Shown: positions 6,158 through 21,100 of the stretch, piece by piece | How the letters are laid out: every line of letters starts with the position of its first letter | How positions within the stretch are numbered: the first letter of the stretch is position 1 | Source: a virus | DNA length: 37,321 bases | Strand: one strand, 5' to 3' | Virus record (IMG/VR): IMGVR_UViG_3300046002_005924 | Span: 1 to 37,321 of that record | Notes under the pieces: generated by a model | Told to the model about the DNA's origin: nothing | What the model saw: the letters and a program-made list of their open reading frames with translations, nothing else | Databases searched by the model: none | Translations under genes and position numbers: made by a program

Positions 6158-9100
6158 ATGGAAGACTTTCTCGATGAAGAACAAGAAGAGAATCCGTCGA
6201 TGTTTACCCAAAAGCCAAGTAGCGCTATGCGACGTGGTATGGGTGAAACAGCGGTGACTGACAACGTAAGCCCGCAAAGCGGATTCGCAGCAAAGACCGC
6301 ACCTCCAGTGTGGAGAATGTTCGTCGATAACGTGGCCTTCCAGAAGAGCAACGCTCAAGCGATCGCTTCCGAGCGACAAGCTCTCAGTCGATCTGATGCG
6401 GCCGTGAGAGAGTCCCAGCGCCTCGCAGAAAAAAACGACCCGGTGAAGCTGGGATTTGAGCGCGAGCTTGATTCTACTCAAAACGAAATTTCCAGGATCT
6501 CACTTACTCGCCAAGATCCAAACTTCAAGCGCCTTGATAAAAAGGAGCGCGAAATGTTTGAGGCTGAGTATGGAATGAAGGAGACTTCAGCCCAGCGCAA
6601 GAAAGAGCTCGATGCCGTCCTTGGACGCGAAAAACAGCTCGATGAAGAGGATCAGCACCTTTACGGCCTGAAGGTCAAAGCCAATGAGCTCAAGATTGGA
6701 GGCCCTGGCTACTGGCAGCAGACCTACGCGCAACAGCAAAAGGACATTGCCGACCAAGGCAACGAAGCGGCCAGCAACGCGCAAGGCCGGGCGAAAGCAC
6801 TCGAAACGGCCGACAACTCAGCGGCCCAGGAGGAAACCGCACTCATGCAGAAAATGCAGCAGGGTGTTCGAGGCACGGAGTTGACGGAAACCCAGGCCAA
6901 GCTCAAAGAGCTCAAGCAAACCCGCGAGGCCTTCGCAGAGCAGAAAGCAGCACCGGACCAGGAAGTTGAAGCGGTTCGTGGACAGGCCCAGCAAAGCCTG
7001 GAGGGAGAGCGACGCCAACGTGAAGCGCAGATCCGCGAGAGTATCAACATCAAAAACCTGGATCGACTGACGGGAGTAGAAAGGGGAGGACTTGAGGCCA
7101 CCAAAGATACCGTAACAGTATTAGGCAAAGCCGTCTCCGATCTGAACACTTTGGATGTTCCTAGTGAGGGAGAGCGCATGAAGAAAAAGGCTTCCGTTCA
7201 ATATCTTGAGGAACAGTTGAACGGAATGACAGCAAGGCTTGGTGGGCGTGAAAACGTCAGGGCTGACTTGCAGGCTAGAATCGCCAACTATGATAAAGCG
7301 CTCAAAGAAAATCCTAATTCAACATGGAGCGAAACCAGGCTGGATAACGTGATGCTTCTCAAAATGCTTGAGCGCCAGGACGAGAAGTTTGCCGAAGCTG
7401 GCATTACGGATCCGAAAGACCGGGAGCGTATCGTCAAAGATGCAGCGCTAGAAAATTACTGGACGGCACAAGATACCGACAACGTGCGGGGACTTTCCAC
7501 CGGAGAGGTTGTTTTTAACCCAGCTCGAATCTTTGGCCAGCGGGACCGGATCGAGGCAGACATCAAAGCGAAAGCTGGAAGCGAAGCCGATGCGGCCGAA
7601 GCCATTGCTCGAATGGAAGCAGTGAGAGTGAATGTAGTAGCGAAGATCGCCGAGGATTTAAGGAAATCGGACGGAAGTTTCAAGACGCATGAGTCGGCAA
7701 TGAAAAAAGCCGGAGTTACCGATGAAGTGAAGATCGTTGATTCCTACGCGGCCACGATGAGGGATCGCAATGAGATCATCAAATTCGGTGATGCCGTGAT
7801 AACGGGCGTCAAAGAGGGTGGAGCGGGCATATACAAAACCGCAGTAGGCGGGACAGCCGGAGCCGTCAGATTGGTAGGTGCCGATGAACTGGCAGGAAGT
7901 ATGGGCGCTCACGCGCAAGAAGTAGGGAAATACATTGCCGCTTCAGATTCCGCTTTCGATACCAGAGGCAATACCGGGTATCTCTCTGTAAGCAAAGACC
8001 TTTCGGGAACTGTCACTCAAATGGCTCCGATGTTTGTCGGTGGAGCGTATGCAAAAGGGCTGAAAGGGATCACCCAGGCCATCGTAGCAGGGACTTCAGT
8101 TTATGGATGGGCAGGAGCACAAGGCTACGAATCAAAACTTTCCGACGCAATCGAAATAGAGAAAGAGAAGTTCGGAGGCCGTGACCTAACCGAGAAAGAA
8201 ATAGCATCTACTCTTGGCCGGGCCGACGTGCAGCTTTCAGCGTTTGCAAACGCAGCGCAAACCATGATTCTGGCGAAAGTATTAGGCGGAGGTGTTGAGC
8301 GAGCAGCGCTTGGCAAAGCAGCGCAATCGATGAGCCTTCGTGACTTCCTCACAAAAGGAGGCCGCAGAGCTCTCCAGGACAGCACATTACGAGCGGAGCT
8401 CAAGAAGATGGGTAAAACCATTTTCGCCGATGCAAAAGATGAGTTTGTCGAAGAAGGACTTAACCAATTCTTAGACAAAGCCATTTCAGCCGTCGGCCTG
8501 GGACAAGATTTCAAACTTGGAGATGTGCTCGAAGAATCGATCCATGCAGGTTTAATGGGCGCGGTTGTCGGTGGAGGCCTTCCCCAACTCAGAAGAGGCG
8601 AACAAGCCAGCGCTGAACATGACGAAAGAAAAGGGGTCAACACTCGCCTGATCGCTCAAGATCCAGGAAGCCCGAAAGCTCAACAGGACGAGATCGACAA
8701 GGCCAAGGCCATTGCCGAAAAGCCAAGCGATCTGGATGATGTGGCGAAACACGTCGCAATCACTCGTGAGATCAACGCAAAGGAAGAAGCAGGAAAGCAA
8801 TCTTTCATCGAAGCTCAGGAGAAATATACCCAGGCCCAGGCGACAGGAGATCCGGTTGCGATCGCGCAGGCCGAGCAAGTTTTAGGCAAAGCCACCGCAG
8901 AAGCGGCCGCCCCGACGCAAACCAAGGGGATGCTTAAAATCACCAACGGCAAAGGTTTGGAAACTCTTACCGATGCCGAAGTCAAATCGCTTGGCATCAC
9001 TCGTGAAGGCAAACCAGTTTCCGCAAAAGAACTGGCCGCCGCCGGGCTCACTGCACCACTGGTGTCAAATAATACAGCAGACGGATCTTTAGTCATTACC

Positions 9101-12100
9101 GACGCAGGCAGCGCTATAATGGGTAGCGTATCACCAGCAGCAAAGACTCAGGTGACAATGGACGAAACTCAGTATCGTGCCGCCGCTATCGCTAAAGCAC
9201 AGGCCGCAGCAGCAGGAACAGCTCCAGGAGCCGCAGCAGGAACTACCGGATCGACCGGATCAACCGGAACCGCACCGGGATCAAGAACCGCGCCCGAAGA
9301 AGCACCATTTTCCCCAAAAGGCATAATAAAAAGAACCAACGCCGAGCTTGATCAAAAAGAAACGGAGTTGAAAGCAATCCTTCGCCAAAATGTCACTGAT
9401 CCTGACGGCCAAGAAGTAGCCAAGCTTGCGCAGTTGAGCATTGACGCTATCCGCGCAGAGAAAGACCGTCGTGCAGCAGATCCTAACTTTGTCGATCCAG
9501 CGGCCGCAACACCAGGAATCGCACCAACTGACCGTGTTTTCCGGATCACCGGAACGAATGGCACCGTGATCGAAGTCACCGCCCGCAACGAAGCCGACGC
9601 GCAGAATCAAGCCGTGTCCGATCCTTCCTGGCAAGGTGGAGAGAAAGTTGACAGTGTGCTCGATGTAACACCGGAAACCGCCGAAATCAATTTAGGTGCA
9701 GAAGTGCAGCCTGGTGCAAATGCACCGACCAACACTGGTGCACCAACCTCAACCGATCGCCCTGAAGTTAGAATCAAGAAAGCACTCGCCAAAGCGAAGA
9801 AGATGCTTGGAGACGGCCTCAAGATTACCAACGACCCGAATAAGAAGACGGCCGCTCACGAAGATGGCACGATTGTAATCAACATCGACCAACTCAAGGC
9901 CGCCGCCGCAAAGCGGAACATGAGCGAAGAGGAAACAAGCGTTTGGATTTCCAAGTCGATCGACGAGGAAGTTCGCCACGCCGCTCAACACCGCGCAGCC
10001 CAGGCAATCTGGAAAAGCAAGGGCAGCCCCGGCGACTATGTTACATGGCGCAATGAGCATTACGGCAAAATCTGGCAAAATGAGTTTGTCGCATCAGGCA
10101 AGGATCAGATGGTTATCGATATTTACGGTGCCAAACTTGCCAGGTATGAGCCTTGGGAAAAGGCTTTCGAAGGCCTCCGCATCATCCAGCAAAAGACGGC
10201 CACCGGATCCCCGACCGAGATCGCCAAGTTTTGGGCAAATCTTCGCCAGGAAACGGTTGATCACCTTCGCGCAGCCCTGAAAGCGCTCAAAGAGCTTGTG
10301 GCCAGCGGCCTATCCCCGGAGCTCCAGGTGGAGATCGACGCGATCACCGCGCAACTCAAGGAATACGACAAGGCCAACAAGCCCGCGAAAGCAGCGCCAG
10401 CGCCGAAATCAGCGCCCCAGGCCGATGCTTCACGATGGACATTCAAAGAAATAGCAGATGATCTTTACAATCTTGGCGCTGGAGAAATCTCTAGTCTTTC
10501 CGACTTTTCGCCAAAAGGACCAAGGGGAACCACAACTAACGAAATGCCATCACGGCAAGACTTAGAAGGTTTATTCGGCAAGCCATTTACTGAAGAGGAA
10601 TGGATCGATTTGCAGAACGATTATGTAGGTGGGCGTAATTTTGCAGAATCGCAAGCAGCCGAGGAAAGCGCCCCAACGGAGCCACAAGAGCCAAAGCAGC
10701 CAACGCAAGTCACTTTCGTTCGTAATGGTGAAACCATCACCGGTACATTCCGTATCCAATCGGAGAAGAACGGCAAGATCATCGTCGAAGTGAACGGCAA
10801 GAACGTCCTGGTTGATCCTTCCGAGATCGTGGAGCAGCCGAAACCCGTTTCTGCTAAACCACAGGAAACTAGCAGCAAATCACCAGAAACCCCAGAATGG
10901 GAGAATTTCCCCGAAGAGTTTCAATCGCTTGGAATCCCGCGCGCCGAGATGCCACAGATCAAAGCCGAGGACCGCTCCGCAATGGTGCAGTTCCTCAAAG
11001 CCCGTGGAATTAACTACGAGGCCGACGTGATGATGCGCCCCTCGCAGCTTTCCCCAACCCAGGCGGAATACTCACGCGAGAAGGTTGAAAAAGCCAAATC
11101 CTACGAAGGAGGCAATCGCGCAATCCTTGTTTCCGCCAATGGCCGGGTTATTGACGGCCATCACCAGTGGCTTGCAGCTCTCGAAACCGATCCAGACACG
11201 CCGATCAAAGTAATCATCCTCGAAGCTCCGGTTATGGAGATCCTGGAAACCGTCAAGCAGATGCCTTCCGTGGAAACGGCCGAGGGAGCCTCAGCCCCGG
11301 CTCCAGCGCCCGCTCCGGCCCCCATCGCCGATTTTTCCCAGGCCGAATATGCAAAACGCAAACGCGCACTCAACAAAGCGATTAAAGCAAAGGATTGGCC
11401 GACCGTAGTAGCGAAGGCCACCGCCGACTTGGAGTATTTTGAAAAAACAGTATTCCCGGATGATTGGTCGATGTGGGAGCGCGCCAAGGAAGACGCTGAA
11501 CAGCAAATCTCGCCTCGCAATTATGTTGAGCCGATTTTAAAACCATACGTTCCGGCCTCGGAAGCAGCGCCCCAAGCTAAACCAGCGCCCGCACCCGCAG
11601 CGAAGCCAGCTCTTTCCGAGGGAGAAAGCGCTCTCAAAAATATGTTCACCGATCTGGTCGATGGACTGGAAACAGCAGAACTTACCGACGAGTTTTACCA
11701 GCAGCCGATCCCGGTAGCGAAAATGGGGCAACTCATTGGTGCCGCTCAAATCTTGATCTCCGAGGGAGTCACGACGCCAGAAGGCCTGGCCGCTTCTCTC
11801 GACAGGATCTCACCGAAGCTCCGCGTTTATTCCAAAGCGGTGTGGGGTGGGTTCGTGATGGCCAATCCGTCCCTGCAAAGCGATGTGAAGTGGCTCGACG
11901 TGTATGCGGAGATCGACGCCGCGAAACTTGACAATCAGCAACAACTAGAAGACAGTAACAGTGATGAGACGAATCAATCCAATCTTGGTAGTGAAGATCA
12001 GGAAACTGGTGAACAACTGGAACCAGGATCTAAAGGATCCGTGGATTCCAAGCCCGGCAGCGATCTCGATAGCCCAGGCGATCAAAAACGGAGCCCCAAC

Positions 12101-15100
12101 AATGGCAAGGCTTCTGGAGGAGGCAAAAATACTGGAAGCGTGGGCGGAAGATCTCCACGACCAGGTAATCGATCTGACTCATCAGCAAGTGGACCAGGGG
12201 AGGGAAGCGGGAGCGGCCCTGAATCAAGCAATGCTGGAACTGGTGCCAGCAACACCGGAAACGGAACTGGAGTGGCTGGAAATCAACAGCCTGCCTACTC
12301 AGGAAGACCTGGCTACCGTTTAACCGATCCGGAGAAGATTATTGGAGCAAAGGGTCCGAAAGACCGTTTCGCGCGAAATCAGAAAGCTCTTGAAACTTTC
12401 GACCGGGTATTTTCCGAAGGTCGTGAACCGACACCGGAAGAGCTTGACGCGATGGCCGCTTACATAGGCTGGGGAAGTTTCGGCCAGGAGCTCTTCCAAG
12501 GCTCATGGGATCGCCCCAATCCAAAGGACGAGTGGACAAAGGAAAGCGAATGGCTCCGCGAGCACCTTGGCCAAGCAGGATGGGAAAGCATCCGAGATTC
12601 GATCATCAACGCTCATTACACGGATCCTCCGCACGTCAAAGCGTTGTGGGACATTGTTCAGCACCTTGGATTCAAGGGCGGCCGGACGCTGGAGCCATCG
12701 ATGGGCATTGGCAATTTCTTTGGCCTTATGCCGGACGTGCTCCGCTCGAAGAGCTCTCTCACCGGGATCGAGCTTGATAGCGTGGTAGGAGGAATGGCGA
12801 AAATGCTTTATCCAGATGCGAACATTCGGATCATGGGCTACGAGAAGAGCGCCACCGCAGACAATTTCTACGATCTGATTATCGGCAACTGGCCTTTCCA
12901 CAAGGAAGGACCAAGCGACACCCGATACAATCACCTAAAACTCTCACTCCACGATTATTTCTTCGTGAAAGCTCTCGATCAGGTTCGCCCAGGCGGCCTG
13001 GTTGTCGGAATTACTTCGTCGGGAACGATGGACAAAAAAGGCCAGGTAGCCCGCCGCCAGATGGCGAAGCGAGCAAAACTCGTTGGCGCGTTCCGATTCC
13101 CGTCTGGAGCATTTAAAGGCTACGCGGGCACCTCCGTCGTTACCGACGTAATCATCCTCCAGAAGCGCACCGAGCAGCTTTCCGAGGCAGGCAATGAGGA
13201 ATGGATCGAAAGCGAACGAATCGGCGAAAAAGACAAACAATTCAATGCCAACGTCTATTGGAGAGACAATCCAACCCATATACTCGGCGAAATGAAATAC
13301 GGACACGGCACTACCTTTGGTAGAGCTGGAATGACCGTAGAAAGGCCGGACAACTACGAAACCCTGCTTGGATCCATCACCGACAAACTCCCAGCCGGGA
13401 TCTACACGGAAGGCCAGCAGCGCCCCGATCGCAAGGAGTTCTTTAACCGTGAGAACGGAGAACCGCAAAACAGTGTGGTCTATGAAGACGGCAGCACCGC
13501 CAACCCGAAAGGTTTCTACATCGTCCGGGGAGAGCAGTTGCAACCCCTTTCCGAAGTATTCAAGTGGGAAGTGAAGAGCGAGGCCGAGACGAAAAAGCGC
13601 AGCGATCAGCTTTCGGCACTTCTGGATCTCCGGAAACAGGTCAAAGAATTGCTCACTTCGCAACGGGAAGACTATCCAGATACCAATTCGCGCAGATCGG
13701 AAGCTCTCGCCACCTTCAATGCTTTCGTCAAAAAACACGGGAGCATTAAGGATTCCACGATGATTAAGGCATTTGAAAAGGCCAACGATCCGATGGCGCT
13801 CACCCTCCTTAACCTGGAGCGGAAAGAAAACGGAAAAACCGTTCCCCGCGACATTCTCCTGAAAGACATCATGCGCCGTGCGGTTGTCGATGTTCGAGGA
13901 AATATCCAAGATGCGTACGCGATCCAGCGGAACGAAAGCATAAGCCTCGACATAGCCAGGATCGCGGAGATCTCCGAAAGCACCGAGCAGGAAGTCGTCG
14001 ATCGCCTTCTTGATCTGAATCAAATCTACAAAACTCCGGCAGGCACCTGGGAGACAGGTGAAGAGTATCTTGGCGGCAACGTCAGGAGAAAACTACGCGA
14101 AGCCATTGACGCCAAAGAGCAGGGATTCGACATGGATCGGAATATCGCAGCCCTGGAGAATATCCAGCCTGCCGATGTCGCCTATTTCGAGATTGAAGTT
14201 CAAATGGGAGCTTCATGGATCTCGAAAGAGGATTATCTCGGATATGTCTCTCACTTGCTTGGAGCTGATCCAGAAATGGCCGAGAAAAACTTTACTTTAA
14301 CCAAGGCCTCTTCAGGCTGGAATTTCAAAGTCAATAATGACGGCTTAGGCCGGGGAACTAACGCCAAGGAGAAATACGGAGTCGCCCAGCTTCCTTTCGC
14401 TAAAATTTTCCAAGCTGCGATGAACAACACGCAGGTAAAAGTCTGGAATCCAAAAGACGACGATGGCCGAGTCACCTTGAACGACGAAGCGACCAAGATC
14501 GCCAACGGCAAAGTTGACACGATCCGCGAGGAATTAGCCGAGTGGCTATGGGCCGACCCAGCCCGCACCGGTAGGCTTTCCAATGACTACAACGAGGTAA
14601 TGAACTCAGAAGTCACCCCGAAACGTAACGGGGATCATCTTCGCCTTGAAGGCCTGGCATTGAAAATGGGTAATTCCGAGTTCGATTTCCGCAAGCATCA
14701 GAAAGATGCGGTATGGAGATTCATCATGGATGGGAAAGGTGTTGGCGCTCACGAGGTCGGCACGGGTAAAACCTTCACTATGGCCGGGCTCGCCGTCGAA
14801 GGCCGGAGGCTTGGGAAATTCCGTAAAACACTCATTTTTGCTCACAACGCAAACTCCCAGGCTGTCTATGAAGAATTTCAAATGGCATACCCCAACGGGA
14901 AGTTCCTTTATGTGGACAATCTAAGCCCTGAAAACCGGGATTCAGCATTGAGGCAAATCGCTTTGGATGAATGGGATGCCGTGATCGTGCCACACTCTTT
15001 GATTGAGCGATTCACGTTATCTGAAAAAACATTGATGCAGATTGCTGACAAGCAGATCGTGGCACTTGAAAACGAAATTGCCCAGGAGCTTGAAGATATT

Positions 15101-18100
15101 GGCTACAATCAAGAGCTGGATCTTGACGACATGAAATCCGTCGGCATGGCGTTGAAATATGTTAAGGACTCTTCCACCGCAAAAGAATTGGTGAAACAAC
15201 GTATCGCCATCAGAAAGCGCATTGCCGATAAGGCAGCGAAAGCGCAGGCCGAAGGTGCAATCCTTTTCGAAGATCTTGGGATCGACAATATCATCGTCGA
15301 TGAAGCGCACATTTTCAAAAAAATCAACCTTGCTACCAGGAAGGTAATCAAAGGCCTGAACAAAGTGGAAAGCGGTATCGGTTGGCAAATGGGAGCCATT
15401 ACCGACTACGTTAAAGGCCAAAACGGAGGAAAAGGTGTGTATCTCTTCACCGGGACGCCGCTTACCAACAACCTGAACGAAGCCTACAACATGATGCGCT
15501 TTGTGATGGATGAGGAAATGAGCGATAGCGGAATCGACAACTTTGACGACTGGTTCAATTCCTTCGCAGCTGCGGTTTCCGATGTTGAGCTCACCACCGG
15601 AGGCACCCATGAGCCTGTCACTCGACTACTATCCTTTGTCAACGTGCCAGAACTGGCTCGGATGGCTGGCAGGTATTTCGATGTAGTTCTCGCCAAGGAT
15701 ATGCCGGAGTTCAAAGACCGGGAATCAACTGAAGGCATGACCGAAAATCCGGTTGGAAGACCTTTCAAGGCCGTTAAAACGGTGATTTCCGACATGAGCC
15801 CTGAGCAGCTCGCCCATAAGGAGCAGATCCGCCAGCAATACGTCGAATATCAGGCGATGGACGGAAAAGGCAAAATGTTGGCCATGAAAATGGGCAGGCC
15901 GACTCCTATCACAATGGAAGGCCAAGGAACGGCCTCGGCGCTCGATTATCGTCTCGTTGATCCAACAGCCCCAGATTACGCAGGGAGCAAGATCAACATG
16001 ATGCTTGGTAACGCGATGACTCATTACAATGAGCACCCGGAATCCACTCAAATGATCTTCATGGAGCGAGGATTGAACGATTACACCGATAACGATGAAA
16101 TTATTCGAGATGAATTCGGGATGCCCACTTACGACGATGAAGGCAAAGCCCGCCGTCGCAAAGTCAGAAGGCCGAAGTTCAACCTTGCGCGTGACATTGT
16201 TGAAAAACTGATGGCCCAGGGAGTAGCACCGGAGGAAATCGCCATTCTCGGAAATATGTCGCTCGATCCTATCGCTTTGCGCCCAAATGACCCTCTCCGC
16301 AAGGTTTTGAAGATTTCGGCTAAGTTGACCAAGGCGGATATTGCCTCCCTCGCAAATCAGGGGAAAGTGCGCTTTATGATCGGCGGCACCGAAACAATGG
16401 GAACCGGAGTCAATGCCCAGCGCAACCTCCGCGCAATGCACCATCTTGACGCCCCCTGGACGCCTGGCGCTCTTGAACAGCGCAACGGACGCGGCTGGAG
16501 ACAAGGCAACAGATGGAACACCGTGAATGAATACCGCTATTTCGCGGAAGGATCACACGACGGCCGCCGCTGGCAGGTCCTTTTGAACAAGGTGCGATTC
16601 ATCTACCGATTCACTCAAATGCTTCTCAATACGGAGGGGCAAAACAATCTCCGCGTTCTCGCCGGGGACGGTGCCGACATGAACGAAGGAGGATCGAGCG
16701 TCGCTGACTTCGAGCAATCTTTCTCGGCAGCGGCCGGGGATCCTCGCCTTTTGCTCCGGGCCAAGCTCGCGGCAGATGTCAATAAACTTGAACGGAAGCG
16801 CGACACCCATTTCCGATCCATCGAAAAAGCACGGGAATCGATCCGCGATCTCAAGAAAGATGAAAAGTATGAAAAGGACCAGCTTGAGTTCTTTGAAAAA
16901 GTCATTGATGTAATCAAAGGCACCTTCACCAAAGATTTTGAATTTCAATTCCTTGGCAAGACCTATACCGAGCGGAAAAAAGCGGAAGAGGCAATCGCCA
17001 ATCAACCTATCCCAACCAGTAAGGATGACGGCAAGATCCTTGGAAAATATGGCGACAACATCACCCTTCGCCTCAAATGGGATTCTGGAAGCAATCAGCC
17101 GATCCAATGGAGAATTGAGATAGCTCTCCCAAATGGAGCCAGGCACGAAATGACACTTGGAGCTCAAAGCCTCGGATCGTTGGAAGGATCCATGCGCGGC
17201 CTGATGAGGAACGTCTCAAACAGGCAAGAGAGATTCGGCGATTTCGCCAAGTCGATCGCCTCGCTTGAGGAAATGCTTGGAAAAGAATTTACCCGCCAGC
17301 CGGAATTGGATTCCAAGAAAAAGGCGCTTTTGCAGATCCTCACCGAATTATCACAATCACCGTTCCCGGCACCATCATGGCTCCGTAATGGAGCTCCGGC
17401 TGGATCCTTAGTTTATGTCGATGGGGAAGCCCGCGACGTCGAGGCACACCGCTGGGACAAAACAGGCTACTGGATATTACTGGAAAGTGAAAACGGCGGA
17501 TTAGTCCCGGTCGATTACAGGAAGGTTATGGATGAAGCCGGGAATAGGCTCTTTGAAGATCATCCATTTGAAGCACCACCTGACAGCAAGGAGCTTACCG
17601 AGGAAGAGATTCGCGGAGTTCTTGGAGGCGAGTTTTTCCTTGCGAGCCCGGATGATACCTCGGCGAGCGGTGATGGATGGTTTATTTCCGGCCTTTTCCG
17701 CGATGTTGGCAAATGGCGGATATACAACTCAGATGGAGATATTCTCGGCGAAGGAGAATCAGCAGGAGAAGCCTACAAGGCCTATCTCGCTGAAACCACT
17801 GAAACCAAGCCAGAGGAAAAAGAAGTCGAAGAGTCACAATACGACCTCGCTGGATTCATCCAGGACGCGCGCCAGGGCTCGAAAGGCTCACCGCAGCGGA
17901 TCAAACTCCGTCGCCAGCTCGAAGGCCTGGAGAAAGCGCTTACTCGCTTTGACGAGCAGTTTGAGGGGCAACTCCTAACTCCGCGCCAAGAGATGATTAA
18001 AGATCAGATCAGGGAAGCGGAGGAAGAGCTGGAAGAACTCAAAAGACGCCCAGGATTGGACTACAAGGAATACGACAAACTTCACGCAGTTCAGAGCAAA

Positions 18101-21100
18101 AAACTCGAAGGGCTCGATAAAAAACTAAGGTCTGGATCTGGACGTGAAAACCTAGTGAACAAAATTAAAGAGGTTCGCAAGAAGCTGACCGATATGGAGG
18201 AAGAGGCAATGAGCCAAACTCAATCCACGTTGATTCCTTACGGATTTACCAAGCGCGAAGATGGCGGCCTGGAAACGGCCGATCTCTACGATTTGCCCAT
18301 CGAAGCCAACCCGGTGGAACTGGCCAAGCATTTAGGCAAAATCTATTTCACCGTGCTCATCAGCGATCCTGAAACTTATGTATTGCGTCCAAATTATTTT
18401 GAAACAAAAAAAGATGCTGAAGAGGCTAGAGCGAACGATCAAATTGTTATTGAGCAAAGGCGAGAAGAAGCTTTCCAGATGATCAAAGCAATAAACGAAG
18501 AGCTTTTTGGAAAAAGACTGGAAAATGCCGATCTGTCCGACGAGATGCCGGAATTCTATTCCCAGCTATCGCGCACGATTACCGAAAAAATGCCGAAAAC
18601 GGCAACGCCTATGCAGGTGCTTCAGATTGCCAAAGCCGGAGCCAAGGCTGACGAAATCAAGTGGAGCGGACTTATTCCCTGGTTGCAAGGCAAAGAAAAG
18701 GTTTCCAAGGACGACGTGCTTAACTGGCTTGCCACTGAGGGATCAGTGAAATTCAAAGAAGTCACAATGGGACGCTCTGAAAACCAAGCCAGAATAGCCG
18801 AGCTCACAGCGCAAATCGAAGCTAGAGGATATGAACTTCAAGAAGAATACGGAGAATACATCATATTTAACGTCGAAGAGGATGAAGACATTACTTACGA
18901 TGATCTACCTGAAGACCTCCAGCCATTGTTCGATGAAATACAAGAGCTCACAGGAGATGAGCAAGAGCTTGGAGTGAATGACGCTACCAAATACGCCCAA
19001 TACCAGCTTCCCGGCGGAGAAAACTACCGCGAGGTTGTGCTGGCAATGCCAGGAGGCAGCCAGAAGTCGCAAAAGCAGCTTTTGGAAGATGCAGGCTTCA
19101 CTTTTGAGCAATACGGCAACAACTGGTACGTTCAGGACCCAGAAGGAGGCGTTGTATCGGAAGGTGCCACGCTTGAGCGAGCCATTGAAATGACTGAATA
19201 CGCTCCAATAGAGCAAGGCAGCATAGATTATAGATCTACGCATTTTCCTGACGTCCCGAACTACGTCGCCCACATGAGGCTTAACGAGCGCTCGCTTCCC
19301 GGCAAAGGTTACACTGTCCGGAATACCAAGAGCGGAAGAACAGGTCCGGTGTTTGCTACCCTTGGGGAAGCGGAAGCTGATATGAAGCAATACCCCGCTA
19401 CTTATTCACTGGAGATCAAAGAAGTGAATCGGGATGAAAAAGGCCTTTTTATCGAAGAGATCCAAAGCGATCGCCACCAGGCGGGACGGAAGAAGGGTTA
19501 CAAGGGAGATTTTCCTGAAAACGTCTTGAAGGCCGCTATCGCCGGAGGAATGACCGAAGCAGCCGCCCGTGCCGACATTGATCATTTATTGGAAGAGCCA
19601 TTATCCACAGCAGCCCGCCCGACAGGCGATCAGTGGAAAAGATTAAGCGACGCGGTTGGATCCGATGTCGATTTGAACGAAGTCTTCCATGACAAAAGAG
19701 AGGAAGGAATCGCCGACGCACCATTTCGCACAAGCTGGCCGCTCCAGATGTTCAAGCGCGCTTTGCGCGACGCGGTGAGATCCGGCAAGGATTGGATCGG
19801 CTGGACGACCGGAGAAACGCAGAACGATAGATACAACCTATCAAACCACATTAAGTCTATTGACTGGGTAACGAGCAAGAATAGCATAAATCGAGATGTA
19901 TTTATTGAACCCATAGGTCAAAACGGGTTCACATTCTTCGTTAAACCTGACGGAACAGTTATCAATAATTCAGGGGAATCAGCAGCAGGAATTGTCCCCG
20001 ATGGTTCCCGCTTGGATGAAGTAATAGGGAAAGATGTAGCTGATCTAATACTAAGCCGTGAATCTGGGGAATTGAGTGGGGAAGGGCTTAATATAGGAGG
20101 GAAAGGAATGAAAGGCTTCTATGACACCATGCTTCCGAAGGAAATCGGCAAGTATGTCAAACAGTGGGGAGCCAAGGTCGAGAAAGCTAAACTTTCCGAA
20201 GCTTCCGAGGGAATGTATATTCTCGACGCGGAAGACATTGGAGCCGACGTGGACTCAAAACAAGAGGTTATTATTCGCCATCGTGTCACTTTGGAAGGAA
20301 TTGCCGATTTTGAGTCAATCAGAGCGGCCGAGGATTGGCTTGAGAAGAACGATCCAACAGTTCGAGACTTCTGGAAAATCACCATTACTCCAGAGCTTCG
20401 CAAGGCCGTAGGAGCAGGCCAGGCGCTTTACAACGCCCCGCTGGAAGACGATCTCGGCGAAATGGGAACCCTGGAAGAGCGTGAAGAGATCCGCAAGCAG
20501 CAAGCTGCGTTCAAGGAAGAAGGCAAAGTTGTTGGCCGTCCAGATCTGGCTAACCCAGGCATGAGCGAGGAAACTCGTGATTTGTTCGACGAGGAAGACG
20601 AGATCCGCAAACTTTACGCCAACCGAGAAACCTGGGCACAATGGAACAAAGCCGGGGAAAAACTTGCTAATGAAGACGAAGATAAAGTTGTCAGAACATG
20701 GCTGGCCGCCGCATTGCAGGCCGACAAAGCCGCCGACGCAGGTGGAGTTGAGTTTGACGCCCAACAGCTCAATCCGGAGCTCGTGGTAGCAATTCGCATC
20801 ATCATGGAGCGCCGTGCCAAGCAGGCCGGGGGAGATCCAGCCAAACTCGCCAAGGTTGCAATCCTCCGCAACGCCTACCGCTCCGCCCGCGCCAACATCG
20901 CGCGAGTGATGGCAGCCGGGGTGGACACCCTCAAAAAGCCAGAGCAGCGCCACAGAGAGCAGCTTGTGAACCTGATCACCACTCTTCCTGAAAAGGACAT
21001 GAGGAACATCGAAGAGCGCTTTGGCAGCGGCACCAAAGAGCAGCAGGCAGCCAAAGAGCAGGAGATCGAGAAGCAAACCGTGGATCAGATCAAACGCATC

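Noticed and set aside
11930-12320. Pair of compensating frameshifts in the giant gene linker
   Set aside because: Ser/Gly/Asn-rich linkers before the methyltransferase are normal in DarB-type proteins, and the main frame continues smoothly on both sides.
12944-14023. 359-residue minus-strand frame inside the giant gene
   Set aside because: The plus-strand frame carries the end of the methyltransferase domain and continues without a break. The minus frame has no recognisable motif.
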